Below, one piece after another: positions 1 through 9,680 of a DNA stretch of 64,000 nucleotides. A program made the translations under genes and the position numbers. Every line of letters begins with the position of its first letter. Positions within the stretch are counted from its first letter, which is position 1. Below the pieces are notes generated by a model. That model was given only the letters and a program-made list of their open reading frames with translations, ran no database searches and was not told the DNA's origin. Where the stretch lies: NCBI RefSeq assembly GCF_021018895.1, contig NC_079368.1, positions 1-64,000 on the forward strand. The letters run 5' to 3'. Source of the DNA: Seriola aureovittata. Taxonomy: Eukaryota; Chordata; Actinopteri; Carangiformes; Carangidae.

Positions 1-355
1 GAAATGGTAAAAAGAAATAGAGATATTAGAGAGGAAGGCGTGATGAGGAGGGTGAAAGTGGACCTGAAGGGGAGAATTGAAGTAGACATTGTTAAGTGGG
101 GCAAACATGCCGCCTTGGAGAGGTGGAAAGGAGGGTTCGGTTGGGTATGATAACATGCAGAGGGTGGTAATATGTGTTTTCCTTTTAATAAACTACTTTA
201 TTTTAACAAAGGAAAATTACGCCATGAATTGTAAGGTATTAATTGATGAGTGCTATGATGCTTCCTTTATTTGTATATGTGTTGAGAACTGAAGAAAAGA
301 TGTAATAATAAAGAGAATCTGTTCTTTAATAAAAAAAAAAAAATCTGTTCTTATC
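1..355 (+). other. Gene-poor segment ending in A-rich run
   Basis: No convincing protein is seen. Polyadenylation-type AATAAA motifs occur near 187 and 307, followed by a run of A from about 331. The short string AATCTGTTCTT occurs on both sides of the A-run (about 317-327 and 343-353). This could be the 3' end of a transcript or of a retroposed copy, with the flanking duplication arising by slippage. No upstream exon can be assigned. Confidence 0.3.
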
Positions 356-709
356 AGTTTAATATCTGATATGTCCTCTATACGAGGACAAACATATTAA
401 AGTGATTTTTAGAGCTGGGAGCTGAAAAAGGGGCTTGCTCCGTTCGCTCCACGCATCGTCCCGGCATTGCAGTGCCGCCGGGTACGGTGCAACCTTCTTT
501 CGCCTTGTGGAAAACCAAGCAATGACACAAACACAGAGTTTCACCTGACACTTTGTCGTTGGCTCGAAGAAAGGAAGTCGGCTCCCCCTGCAGTTTTGAA
601 CCCGTTACGATCGTGCAAACCCACTCAACGGACATGACCGAATGCGTAACAGCATTGTTGATGGGCCATGGTACTGGCAAAATAACTTCTTCTTGAAAGG
701 TCGGAAGAC
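356..709. other. Intergenic DNA, no gene seen
   Basis: One long minus-strand frame is open here (to about 851) but has no recognisable domain, and it runs into a dispersed repeat at 710-880. I treat it as chance or repeat-derived. Confidence 0.4.
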
Positions 710-880
710 ACCAACTGTAGGGTGCTTCATATTCTGCTTGGATTAACCTGTTTTGGCTAATCACCCGGGATTGGAAAAAGTTGAAAAGGTCAACATAAAT
801 GGGAAGACCGGTAGGGTCACTTTTTGAAATATCTGGACCCAACCTGACCACATTTTTCTATTGCTGTATATATGTGACTA
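710..880 (+). repeat. Dispersed repeat, left copy
   Basis: This segment closely matches 11332-11496 in the same orientation. Shared blocks include AGGGTGCTTCATA, the stretch around ATCACCCGGGATTGG, and the terminal part ending TGTATATATGTGACTA. Similarity stops at 880, the point that corresponds to the start of the satellite after 11496. A more diverged partial copy lies at 2063-2127. The element family is not recognised. Three copies in 11 kb suggest the end of a transposable element. Confidence 0.7.
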
Positions 881-2062
881 TGTCTAGCTGGATTTTTGAG
901 CATTGTTGGTGGTTTGACTTAAAATTTGATATGGAAATGTGTTCAAACAATATAACACACACACACAAAAAGAAGACAAAACGTTACATGGCAGCGTCTA
1001 AAGTATTGCAGCTCTGGGTCATCGCTTAAAACCCAAGTAAGTGGAAGTTGTATTCTGCATTGAACTAATACGCCCATGACTGCTGTTGCCCGGAAGAGGC
1101 GGGGTTTGCCGTAAACAAAAAATGCTAGGGATGAGAAGTGCACCACGTGTGTTGTGAGTGTTGCACCAGCTCCATTTGTAAACTGGTAGTTGTTCTCTTT
1201 ACTTTTTCGCAGGGGCAATTTCATAGTCTGTGAAGTTCTGCTGAGACGTGATTATTGCTAGTTGAAAACTTAACCCAATACCCCGCCTGGATGACTTGAA
1301 ATATAGTCAGCTGTGGCAATTTTTGTTGGTCTCTGAAGGGACTTTTCAACTCTGTATTGATGACAAATCTCCAGTTGATGCATGATATTTAGCTCTTTGG
1401 TGTTCCCATTTATGTGGCTGTGAAGGGAAACATCCCTCATTTTTAGGCCACTTGGTAGAGTGGCCTCACTCTTGTGGAATTCATTTCTCTTTCATGGGAG
1501 ATCAAGGAGTTCATCAGTAAATGAGTCAACTTCTTTTCTACTGATTGGGTGCGTGTTAAATGTCAGAAGAAGGCTTGGGAAAGGGAAATGAATGCTGTGT
1601 TGGTTGTTAAAATATGGAGGACTGCTCTTTCCTGTATATATAGATGGTCAATGAAGAGCAGGCGCAGGTTAATTCCGTTTGAAAGTGATTGATGGTTTTC
1701 ATTATTCAGAGGTCACGTTACATACGTTTTACCCCTCTGTGTCGCCAATTTGCCATGAATGCAAATCAAATGATGGTGGACTGTCCACCAATTCATCCAT
1801 TCTGATCCATAATGCTTTCTTTTTCTCTGGGGTCTACCATAGGACTCTCCCTACTGATAGGATGCTCAGTGGACTCATCAATTCTCCCTGCACCCATTCA
1901 AACAGTGTTGTCGATGGGCATGCTACGAGCAAAAGAAAAGCCCCCAAAGAACACAACGCCTTCTCAAAGACGGGAAGGCGCCGGCCTCACGTTGCTTGAG
2001 AAGATGGTCGCATTAACTGGTTTTTGTTACTCACCTGAAGTAACTGGGATTTCAACATTAAC
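881..2062. other. Intergenic DNA, no gene seen
   Basis: The segment has a short CA run at 955-966 and several small open frames with no recognisable domain or splice-supported structure. Nothing else is identified. Confidence 0.4.
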
Positions 2063-2127
2063 AAAGGTCAATACAAGGGGGGAAGAACGGTGGGGTCACT
2101 CTTTGAAATGATGGACTCAACCTGACC
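2063..2127 (+). repeat. Diverged fragment of the dispersed repeat
   Basis: The stretch around GGGTCACT(C/T)TTTGAAAT and CAACCTGACCA matches the 790-850 part of the left repeat copy with several differences. It runs directly into the 27-bp minisatellite, whose unit starts with ACCTGACCA, so the tandem array probably grew out of the repeat's own sequence. Confidence 0.55.
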
Positions 2128-2227
2128 AGTGCTTGTGCAGCACACAACCTGACCAGTGCTAGTGCAGCACACAACCTGACCAGTGCTAGTGCAGCACACA
2201 ACCTGACCAGTGCTAGTGCAGCACACA
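2120..2227 (+). repeat. 27-bp minisatellite, four copies
   Basis: The unit starts with ACCTGACCAGTGCT and repeats at 2120, 2147, 2174 and 2201 with an exact 27-bp period. Only the first copy differs visibly (T for A after GTGCT). Since 27 is a multiple of 3, it keeps a minus-strand frame open and creates a spurious repetitive peptide. Confidence 0.9.
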
Positions 2228-2699
2228 ATCAGCAGCTTAGACAAAGACTCCAAAAAGCGCAGTGAGATTTGGAATGTTGACTGTTGGCCGACAAAGCGGA
2301 AACAGAGGAAATGCTGCCCGAATCCCGTCAAACACTTTTTCTCTGTGTTTTTGTGGCTGCTCACCGGTGCCTGATAACTTCAAGTTTTTGGTAACTTGGC
2401 TCTTAAGGCGCAGGCTCTTTCCTCCACAACCCCATTGGATAGAGCCTGTGACAACATGGCACTGGCGAGTCCCGGGACTTGGCAGGCGGCAAGCAAAGAC
2501 AAGCCTACCGCAATGGTGGTGACTGTGGCGAATAGACTCCTGGGCTGTCCTTGAAGCGACGGGCTGTACTGACTCTGGTTTCTCTTCATAACGCACAAGT
2601 CTTTCGCCTTTTACTAAAGACTTCCGTGGAGAGGAACAGCAACTAGTTCAAGCTGTTTTTGGTAGGCTTTGCCTAACGGCGGAGCCCATTGAGTTTGTG
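2228..2699. other. Pre-insertion flank of the provirus
   Basis: This is GC-richer unique-looking DNA with overlapping open frames on both strands but no recognised domain. Removing the provirus joins it directly to 11200-11331. Confidence 0.4.
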
Positions 2700-2704
2700 A
2701 AAAG
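2700..2704 (+). repeat. Provirus target-site duplication (left)
   Basis: AAAAG directly precedes the TG of the 5' LTR. The same five bases directly follow the CA of the 3' LTR at 11195-11199. Confidence 0.85.
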
Positions 2705-3376
2705 TGTTGGAATAATTGTATATATAGTTATCTCATATTTGATAATTGAACATTTCTGCCTTGCTGTTTAGATCATATATGTGGTTAGTCTGTACCTTGC
2801 CCTTAACATGAACATGCTCTGATTTATTGAAGTTAGTATGTGTGTAACGTAAATGTGTCTTTAACATGTTTTACTACCCTAACCATATATGTAGTTGTTT
2901 TCAGAATGAAGTGTCTTACAGGATGCAGGTGGTGGAGAGGACCACAGGCGGACACGAGCGCTGTACAGAACAGACTGGGATCAGTCTGTTCTACTTCTAT
3001 ACCATGAAATAAACATTTATACCATGTATCACAATCACCCCCATATCATATTCACACATCATATTAATTCATTATGTTCATTGATTATGATCACTCATTG
3101 TATTATGTTATTCGTTGTATTACCTTTGACATACTTTATGTTACACTGGTATGACCTTCAGGCCTTTGAGATAAACAATGTCTTGCTGCTGGAGGAGTGT
3201 TTGGAATTCTTTGTGTGATAATAAAAAGAGAGGAGACGGTGGAGTTTGCTCAGAGCGTGTTTGGAGATTGTAACTGAGCAAATCTCTGTCCGTTCTCCTC
3301 GCGAGTAAGAAATAACGCCCTTGTCTTTCTCTTCTGTGTTTCAGTATTAAATGTCTTAGGTGGTGTAAACCTGACA
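2705..3376 (+). repeat. 5' LTR
   Basis: It begins TGTTGGAATAATTG and ends AACCTGACA, so the termini are TG...CA. It matches 10534-11194 almost throughout. Five substitutions are visible by eye. In addition, the tract after CATACTTT (about 3137-3155) is 11 bases longer than in the 3' LTR. Candidate processing signals are AATAAA near 3007 and an AATAAAAAG near 3220. Length is 672 bp. Confidence 0.95.
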
Positions 3377-3382
3377 TTAACT

Positions 3383-3399
3383 TGGTCCTTCGAGCCGGA
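3383..3399 (+). promoter_or_regulatory. Primer-binding site, tRNA-Tyr type
   Basis: TGGTCCTTCGAGCCGGA lies six bases after the 5' LTR. It is the reverse complement of the last 17 bases (with CCA) of vertebrate tRNA-Tyr. Pairing stops at the 18th base, where T replaces A. No other tRNA family I know fits this end. Vertebrate retroviruses more usually use tRNA-Pro, -Lys, -Trp or -His. Confidence 0.85.
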
Positions 3400-4407
3400 T
3401 ACCAATAGACCTGAGGTTCCCAGCGGGAGGGTGAGCTCCAGGAAAGACTGTGGCCACAGCAGAGCTCCATAGTGGGAGCTCTTGAGATCCTTTTCCAGGA
3501 CTGGACGTTTGCCCACCAGCTGGGATCTGATGGTTGACGGTATTCCGAGAGGGGAAGGACAACAGCGGTGAGTACAGTTTTGTTAAAAACAAGCGAGTGA
3601 CTGAGGGTCATTGCGCGTTGTAACAAACCCTGTGAATCCTAGGCTCTGACAGGTAAAAGAAGGGCGACGGAGTCCGAGAAAGTCCGTGATAATAATATTT
3701 GACGACGGATAGACAGAAATTCTGTGCGTGATAACAGTAATGGACAGCGAAGTCCCGTAAAAGATCCGTGGAAAAAACAAACTGTGAATGAATGACAAAG
3801 CGGATGGAGATTGAAATACCACTAGGTGTTTAATATCATATAAAGCAGTGGGAAGTAAACAGCAAACCTCTTGTGGATGCAAAGGCAAGAATTCTCCACT
3901 CGAAAGAGTTGAAGTGAGAATTACCACAACAGGGATTTGAAGTGCTGTCCTGCTGACGAAGAAATAAATCGGTCCTTAGAACACCCTAGGTGTTGACAGG
4001 ACTGATCCAAATTTTTAAAAGAAGCAAGAAACAACTAAAAGTTCGAGTTAAGGATAAGGATAAGGTTAAAAATAAATAAATGAAATAAAATTTTAGAGAA
4101 TCAAGCTGAACTAAATTAAAGGTACCTAGGGAGATAAAAATAAGTAAAGAAATAAATAAATAAATATATTAATAGATAAAACGATTCCAAGCAGCGAAGT
4201 ATAACAGTAAAAAGGAAAAAGAATAATAAGTAAAGAAAGAAATAAATAAATATATTAATAGATAAAACGATTCCAAGCAGCGAAGTATAACAGTAAAAAG
4301 GAAAAAGAATAATAAGTAAAGAAATAAAGAAATAAATATATATATTGATAAATAAATAAATAAATAAGCTAAAATAAATAAAAGGAATAAACTAAATAAG
4401 AAGTAAA
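3400..4407 (+). other. Proviral 5' leader with splice donor
   Basis: This is an untranslated leader of about 1 kb. A strong splice-donor consensus (AGCG|GTGAGTAC) falls after 3567 and could serve the spliced env mRNA. From about 4020 the leader is very A-rich, with many AAATAAATAAA blocks and an 86-bp tandem duplication. No packaging signal can be assigned by eye. Confidence 0.7.
4141..4312 (+). repeat. 86-bp tandem duplication in proviral leader
   Basis: Two adjacent 86-bp copies start at TAAGTAAAGAAA (4141 and 4227), each containing ACGATTCCAAGCAGCGAAG (4181 and 4267). They are almost identical. A third partial start appears at 4313. Confidence 0.9.
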
Positions 4408-5832
4408 ATGGGAAAGGGAGGTAGCAAACTAACTCCAAAAGAACAGTTATCATGTAAGGATTGGAAATATGTTGAGAAACAGGATCCAAGTAAAATAAAA
4501 CACCTAGATGAATGGATAACAAAATATGGATTTGAGGGTCAATTAGACACCCAAAAACTAGACATACTCCAGCCAGAGATAGTCATAAAAACAAAAAATG
4601 ATCCCAAGAAAAAGGGAGAGAAAAAAGGAAAGCAGGGACATGCAGAGAAAAAAGGAGAAGATAAGCAAGTCATGTATCAGAGGAAGGAAGATGATGAGAC
4701 AGGGCCAGTTAAGCCAGTTAAGCAAAAAAAGGATAATAAGGAAGAAAGTGAGGAAGAAGAAGCTGTAGCTGTAGGAAAAGAAAAACCAATACAGAAAATA
4801 TATCCTACACTGCCTCAAGAAAACACACCCCAACATAATAACTCACAAACACATAAAATAAGCACCAGAGCAGGAGGTAACCAGTATGAGTGGTCAAAAA
4901 CTCTGGGAAAGGCGCTTTCCCCGGTTGCTTCTGCTCCATCAACCACTGACTTGTCAACTAGTAGTGCTGAAGCTTATCCCATGATCCAAGTGGCAAACCC
5001 CAATAATGAGGGGGATGAGCCCACCATTTTGGTGTATAAAACATGGACCATGGAGGATGTTAAAAAAGTAGTAGAAGAAATCGTTTCACATAGGGAGGAT
5101 ATAACTCAGTTTATCCAGGAAATGGAAAGCGTGAGGAGATCATATTATCTTAATGGACAGGAAGTACAGCAAGTGTGGATGGCAGCTTTAGGTACTGACT
5201 GGCACCACGTGTGCGGGAACTGGAGTCCGTTAGACGGAGCAGTTCCACAAGCTGTCTTAGCTCACGATTCTGGTGAGCTTCTAAACAGGATACGAACACT
5301 AGAGGACAGAGCCACTCTCAGGTTTAGACGAAGAGCAAACTATACAGAAATACGGAAAGTCAGACAGAGAGATTAGGGGTCTTTTGAAGACTATAAAGTC
5401 AGAATGACAAAAGCCTTCAAAATGCACAGTGGTTTGGAGGATGATGGACAGCAAAATTGTGTTTTCCGCCAACAACTAAAAAACACCATCCATGCAGGGT
5501 CCAAAGATGCTATCCGCGTTTGGGTTGAGAGACATTACATAACGTTCGGTACAGGGACCTTAGACGATTATGTTAGTCATGCCCTCCATGCAGAAAAAAT
5601 TGTAAAAGAAAAGAAAAAGAAGGCCATTGGTGCCTTTTATCAAGAGGGAAAGAATAAGGTTTTCTACCACGGTGGTAGAGGAAAACGCGGTTTTAGAGGA
5701 AGAAGTAGAAGACAGAGAGGTGGAGGAGGAGGACGCGCAGATTACAGACGGAGTCTGTCAGGCTGTTGGGGGTGTGGCAAAGAGGGACATCTCGTTCGAG
5801 ATTGCCCAGAGAAAAAATCCTTCTCAGCATGA
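4408..5832 (+). pseudogene. gag: gag with one internal stop (matrix-capsid-nucleocapsid)
   Basis: This encodes the structural polyprotein of the provirus. The start ATG at 4408 gives an N-terminus MGKGGSK, a typical myristoylation signal for membrane targeting. A long, charged, Lys/Glu-rich segment (about residues 60-140) precedes a capsid-like region (about 195-330). An in-frame TAG at 5374-5376 splits the frame; the same frame stays open on both sides, so this is a single nonsense change. The C-terminal part is Arg/Gly-rich and carries one CCHC knuckle (C-X2-C-X4-H-X4-C, 5764-5805), which in retroviruses binds genomic RNA. The frame ends at TGA 5830-5832 and continues in phase into pro-pol. 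As it stands, only a truncated product of about 322 residues would be made. Confidence 0.9.
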
Positions 5833-5836
5833 CTAG
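5830..5836 (+). promoter_or_regulatory. Candidate gag-pol stop-codon readthrough site (UGA CUAG)
   Basis: The gag stop TGA is followed at once by CTAG, and pro-pol continues in the same frame. UGA followed by CUA(G) is an established efficient readthrough context in several vertebrate mRNAs. Gammaretroviruses also make Gag-Pol by reading through a single stop, but typically UAG aided by a downstream pseudoknot. I see no strong stem directly downstream. Function is inferred from context and frame. Confidence 0.75.
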
Positions 5837-8800
5837 ATCCAGAAAACACTGAATCTGTGCCCCAGACAGCTGATCCAGTACAAATAAGTGAAACAACAGC
5901 AGACGAAGTTCTCATTAATTTTCAAGACTTACTATCTTTTGATAGTGTTCGACCAGAAGTAGAATTAATGGTAAATGGAGCATCAGTCAGATTTCTATGT
6001 GACACTGGGGCGTGTCGGACCACATGTAAAGAATTTCTACCTAACATCAGACTAAGCAATCAGTGTGTGAATGTGCGTTCTGCAAGTGGAAAGCTAACCC
6101 AAGTACCAGAATCAGAGCCAGTCTGGTTGAGGGACCCACTTGGACAATCTTGTCAGTTATCTATTCTGATGTTCCCAGAATGTCCAGTTAACCTTCTAGG
6201 TTGTGACGGCTTGTTGTTACTTGGATTAGCTCTGATTCCCACACCTCAAGGACAGATTGTAGTCAAAAGAAAGGCAGATTTGCAAAGTGGTGACGTTTTT
6301 GTTGTGCAGGGTATCCCCGGCACAACAAAAACGTCACCACTTTGCAAATCAGCCGGTCAGCCGAACTACTACTATTCCCTTGACATTCCCAACAGGCCTC
6401 CACATGAGGCCGCGACTGCACTGATGGCAGAGGGGAGAAATGCGATACAAAGACCACAAGATCAGATGGCAGAGAATGATCTGCATGTGACGCTTTGTTA
6501 TCGGCGTTTCTCTGGACCAGACAAAGACTATGAAGCTAAACTGACCAGAATGACTCCTGCTAAAATCACTGTGACCTACATGTACTCAGATACAGACAGC
6601 ACCTCAGTTGCAGCAGTAGCACTGACTGATGAGACAAAGACTTTGTTCAAAATGTGGACCCCACCTCACATATCTTTGTACAAAAGAACAGACCAAGACT
6701 GGAAAGACTTGGGGAAAATGGTGCAACAGGCAGAGAATGCAAAAGACTGGATACAGACGTCAACTGTAATTTGGGGGAGTGAGTCTACTGGTTTAACTAG
6801 AAAAGCTTTGTTCTGGACAATCACAGTACAGGGAGGTGTGCACTTACAATCAGCACAACACTGAGAAATATTGCTGACTGAAGAAGAGGAGCAATGGATA
6901 GCTCAGATTCCTGATAAATTGTGGTCAAAAGGATCTACTGACGTAGGATTGATAAAAGGAGCCCTTCCTGTGCAAATAAGATCAAAAACAGAATACAGAC
7001 CTTGTGTACGACAGTACCCGTTAAAACCAGATGCATATGAAGGTATAAAACCAGTGATAGAAGACTTAATAACAGCAGGAGTAATAATTAAATGTAATGA
7101 TTCACCGTGTAATACTCCAATTTTCCCAGTAAAGAAACAAGCACCATCTGTGGGTTGGCGGATGGTACAAGATCTACAAGCAGTAAATAATGCAGTAATT
7201 CAAAGGGCACCTTGTGTCCCAGATCCTTATACCCTGCTAAATTCTCTAAGGCCAGATGCAGCTGTATTTACTGTAGTAGATATCAGTAACGCATTCTTCT
7301 CAGTCCCAGTTGATAAAGACAGTCAGTTTTGGTTTGCATTTACTTTTGGAGGTCAACCCTACACATACACCAGATTGCCCCAAGGATATTGTGAAAGCCC
7401 TACTATCTACTCACAGGTTATGAGCGCTAGTATGGCGAGATTTCAACCTCCAGGGGGCAGCCAGGTTTTGGTGTATGTAGATGACGTGCTATTGGCTTCC
7501 CCAGACATGGAGACATGTAAGAGGGATACTCTTGCACTTCTAAAACATCTCTCAGAAGAGGGCCATAAAGTAAGCAAAAACAAACTTCAGCTATGTAAAG
7601 AAACAGTAAAATATCTGGGTCACAATCTAAGTGCAGGAGGAAGAACTATTGTAGAGGATAGGAAGACAGCTATTCTCCAAGCACCTAAACCAGGAACAAA
7701 AAAGCAAATGATGTCCTTTTTGGGCCTAACAAATTATTGTAGGAGCTGGGTGCCTAATTATGCAGAAATAACAGCACCTTTGCAAAAACTAATGTATGCA
7801 GATAATCTAAAAATGACATCACCTTTGCACTGGACAGAAGAAGCTGAAAAAGCTTTCTGTGACATAAAAAGAGTATTGGTTTCAAGCACTGCCTTAGCGT
7901 TGCCAGACTACAATAAACCTTTCATTCAAATGGTAGACTGCAAAGAACATTTTATGACCTCCGTGTTGGTTCAACAACATGGAGATAAAGTAAAACCTGT
8001 AGCATATTTTTCATCTAAACTAGACAGTGTGGCATGTGCTTTACCACACTGTGTAAGAGCTGTTATAGCAGCCTCAATGGCTGTAGAAATAAGTTCCACA
8101 ATTGTACTGTTTCACCCTCTAATCCTAAAAGTGCCACATGCGGTCTCTGCTTTGTTGTTACAGACAAATATGGTATTTCTGTCACCTGCAAGACATTTGT
8201 CTTGCATGGCCACGTTGCTGTCACAACCACATCTCACCATTGAAAGATGCACAACACTAAATCCTGCAACTTTGTTACCACTCCCAGGAGAAGGAGTAAA
8301 ACATGATTGTCAGGAATTAGCTGAACAGACAGCAAAGAGCAGGACTGACCTAAAAGATCAACCTTTAGGGGTAGGGGAAGTGTTATTTGTGGACGGGTCA
8401 TCCAAAAAGAATGACCTAGGCAAAACTCTGACTGGATATGCAGTAGTGACTCAAAATAAGGTGCTAAAAGCTAAACAATTGCCTTCACATCTCTCAGCAC
8501 AAGCTGCTGAACTCATAGCACTGACAGAAGCTTGCAAATTAATGAAAGATAAAGATGCTACAATCTATACTGACAGCCAGTATGCGTTTGCTACAGTACA
8601 TACTTTTGCACAATATTGGAAGAACAGGGGCATGGTAACCTCGACTGGGAAACCAGTCACACACGCCACCCTGTTGACAGAACTGTTACAGGCAGTTCAG
8701 CTTCCCAAAACATTGGCGGTATGTAAATGTGCAGCACACACATCAGGGACAGATGAAGTTTCCCTGGGGAATGCTTTCGCTGATAAGAGCGCAAAAGCAG

Positions 8801-8844
8801 CTGCGGAAGGACAAGTTCGAGGTTTTATCCTTGGAGGAAGATAA
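5833..8844 (+). pseudogene. pol: pro-pol: protease, reverse transcriptase, RNase H
   Basis: The frame is continuous with gag after the TGA. Protease: the catalytic DTGA is at 6001-6012, and the later LLGCDG resembles the conserved C-terminal protease motif. A TGA at 6862-6864 interrupts the frame just before RT, and the same frame resumes directly. RT: LPQG at 7375-7386 and the catalytic YVDD at 7474-7485. RNase H: the first Asp is in VDGSS (about 8392), followed by a Glu in AAELIAL, TDSQYA (about 8570), and a final Asp in NAFADKSAK. The frame ends early at 8842-8844; the continuation lies in the next frame from about 8815, so a one-base frameshift separates RNase H from integrase. A perfect inverted repeat (6277-6350) lies between protease and RT. 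Confidence 0.92.
6277..6350 (+). repeat. Perfect 31-bp inverted repeat inside pro-pol
   Basis: The left arm 6277-6307 (GATTTGCAAAGTGG...TTGTGC) is exactly complementary to the right arm 6320-6350. The 12-base loop (6308-6319) could add a short GGG/CCC pairing. The frame stays open through both arms. In RNA this would be a very stable hairpin. Either it arose by template switching during reverse transcription, or it is a structured element. Confidence 0.95.
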
Positions 8845-9145
8845 AAAACTAGATGCTGAGGTTCTAGTAGACATGCAACAACAAAGTCCACAGTCAGAAA
8901 AAGACACTTGGATAAAAAATGGAGCAAAGCTAAACAAAGGTACATATGTATGACCTGCAAATAAACCCATCCTACCAAAAAACTTATACAAGTGGGCGGC
9001 TATATTGAGCCATGGTGTAACACATGTCTCAACAGGAGGGATGGTAGGACAGATAAATCAATACTTTACTACCTATGGCTTTAACTCTTATTCAAAAAAT
9101 TTTTGTAGAGCATAGTGGATGCGTTTTCAAAATGGATTGAACTGA
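8845..9145 (+). pseudogene. Integrase remnant (mostly deleted)
   Basis: In frame 2 relative to pol, readable integrase-type sequence follows RNase H, with a TGA at 8951-8953. The N-terminal zinc-binding region is recognisable (SHGVTH about 9008-9025, then VSTGGMVG), but the second half of its metal site is cut after a single Cys near 9104. Sequence then jumps at about 9110 to a short piece from the start of the catalytic core (VDAFSKW, about 9115-9135) and then to env leader sequence. At least most of the catalytic core and the entire C-terminal domain, about 1 kb, are absent. This copy cannot encode a working integrase. Confidence 0.85.
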
Positions 9146-9296
9146 AAGGTCATTTCGGTTGAAAACTCCGATAGGGGAGGTGAGCTAAAGACTGATAATA
9201 GGGTGGATTCAGACGTGTAGAGTCTGGATAGACCTGAAAGTCAGTGAAGAATTTCTAAGACACCGAACCCAGTAGAGGAGGAAACTTTCAGCCATA
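9146..9296 (+). other. env leader with splice acceptor candidate
   Basis: This short spacer lies between the integrase remnant and the env ATG. AACTTTCAG ends at about 9291, six bases before ATG 9297, and could be the acceptor for the spliced env mRNA paired with the donor near 3567. Confidence 0.45.
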
Positions 9297-9680
9297 ATGA
9301 CTCCAAATGGGATAAGGAACGCAATCCTAGGTTGGACAGTGACACTGTTTTTAATTCTAACATTTCTGTTCGTGTGGTATTTAGGCGGACCACCGAAGGA
9401 AAGACTAAATAGAAATGACACTCTTAGCCTAACTCAGCAAAATGCAACACACAAAAAGATTAAACGCAGTGCAGATTATGAGTGGGATGGCATTCCTTGG
9501 ATAGCAAAATGGACACGAAAAAATGCCGTCTGTGTAACTGTAGCTCCCAACAATAGCACTGTTATATCCGTTCCTATAAAAAACCTCAAAGGATTTTGGG
9601 GTTCCCATCCTCCGAGTCTAACTACAGGGCAAACAGTGGCATCTAAAGAAAAGAGCAGCGGCATGGCAATCAGACAATGA
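9297..9680 (+). pseudogene. env: env 5' part: leader and truncated surface subunit
   Basis: This 127-codon frame starts just after a splice-acceptor-like site. Residues about 10-30 (WTVTLFLILTFLFVWYL) form a hydrophobic leader or signal anchor. A dibasic KIKR follows near residue 58, and two N-glycosylation sequons are visible (NAT and NST). The frame stops at 9678-9680, but Env-like sequence continues one frame over from about 9664, so a frameshift or deletion lies near 9640-9665. Surface subunits of gamma-type Env are normally several hundred residues; here only about 100 remain, and no furin-type site is seen before the transmembrane part. The receptor-binding region is therefore lost. Confidence 0.8.

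Noticed and set aside
378..851. 157-codon minus-strand open frame
   Set aside because: Overlaps the dispersed repeat, has no recognisable motif and shows no splice or promoter support.
2068..2364. Minus-strand frame with repeated CCTSTGQV units
   Set aside because: The repetition is merely the translation of the 27-bp minisatellite.
4169..4836. Minus-strand Phe/Leu/Tyr-rich frames that resemble membrane proteins
   Set aside because: They are the antisense reading of the A-rich proviral leader and the Lys-rich part of gag.
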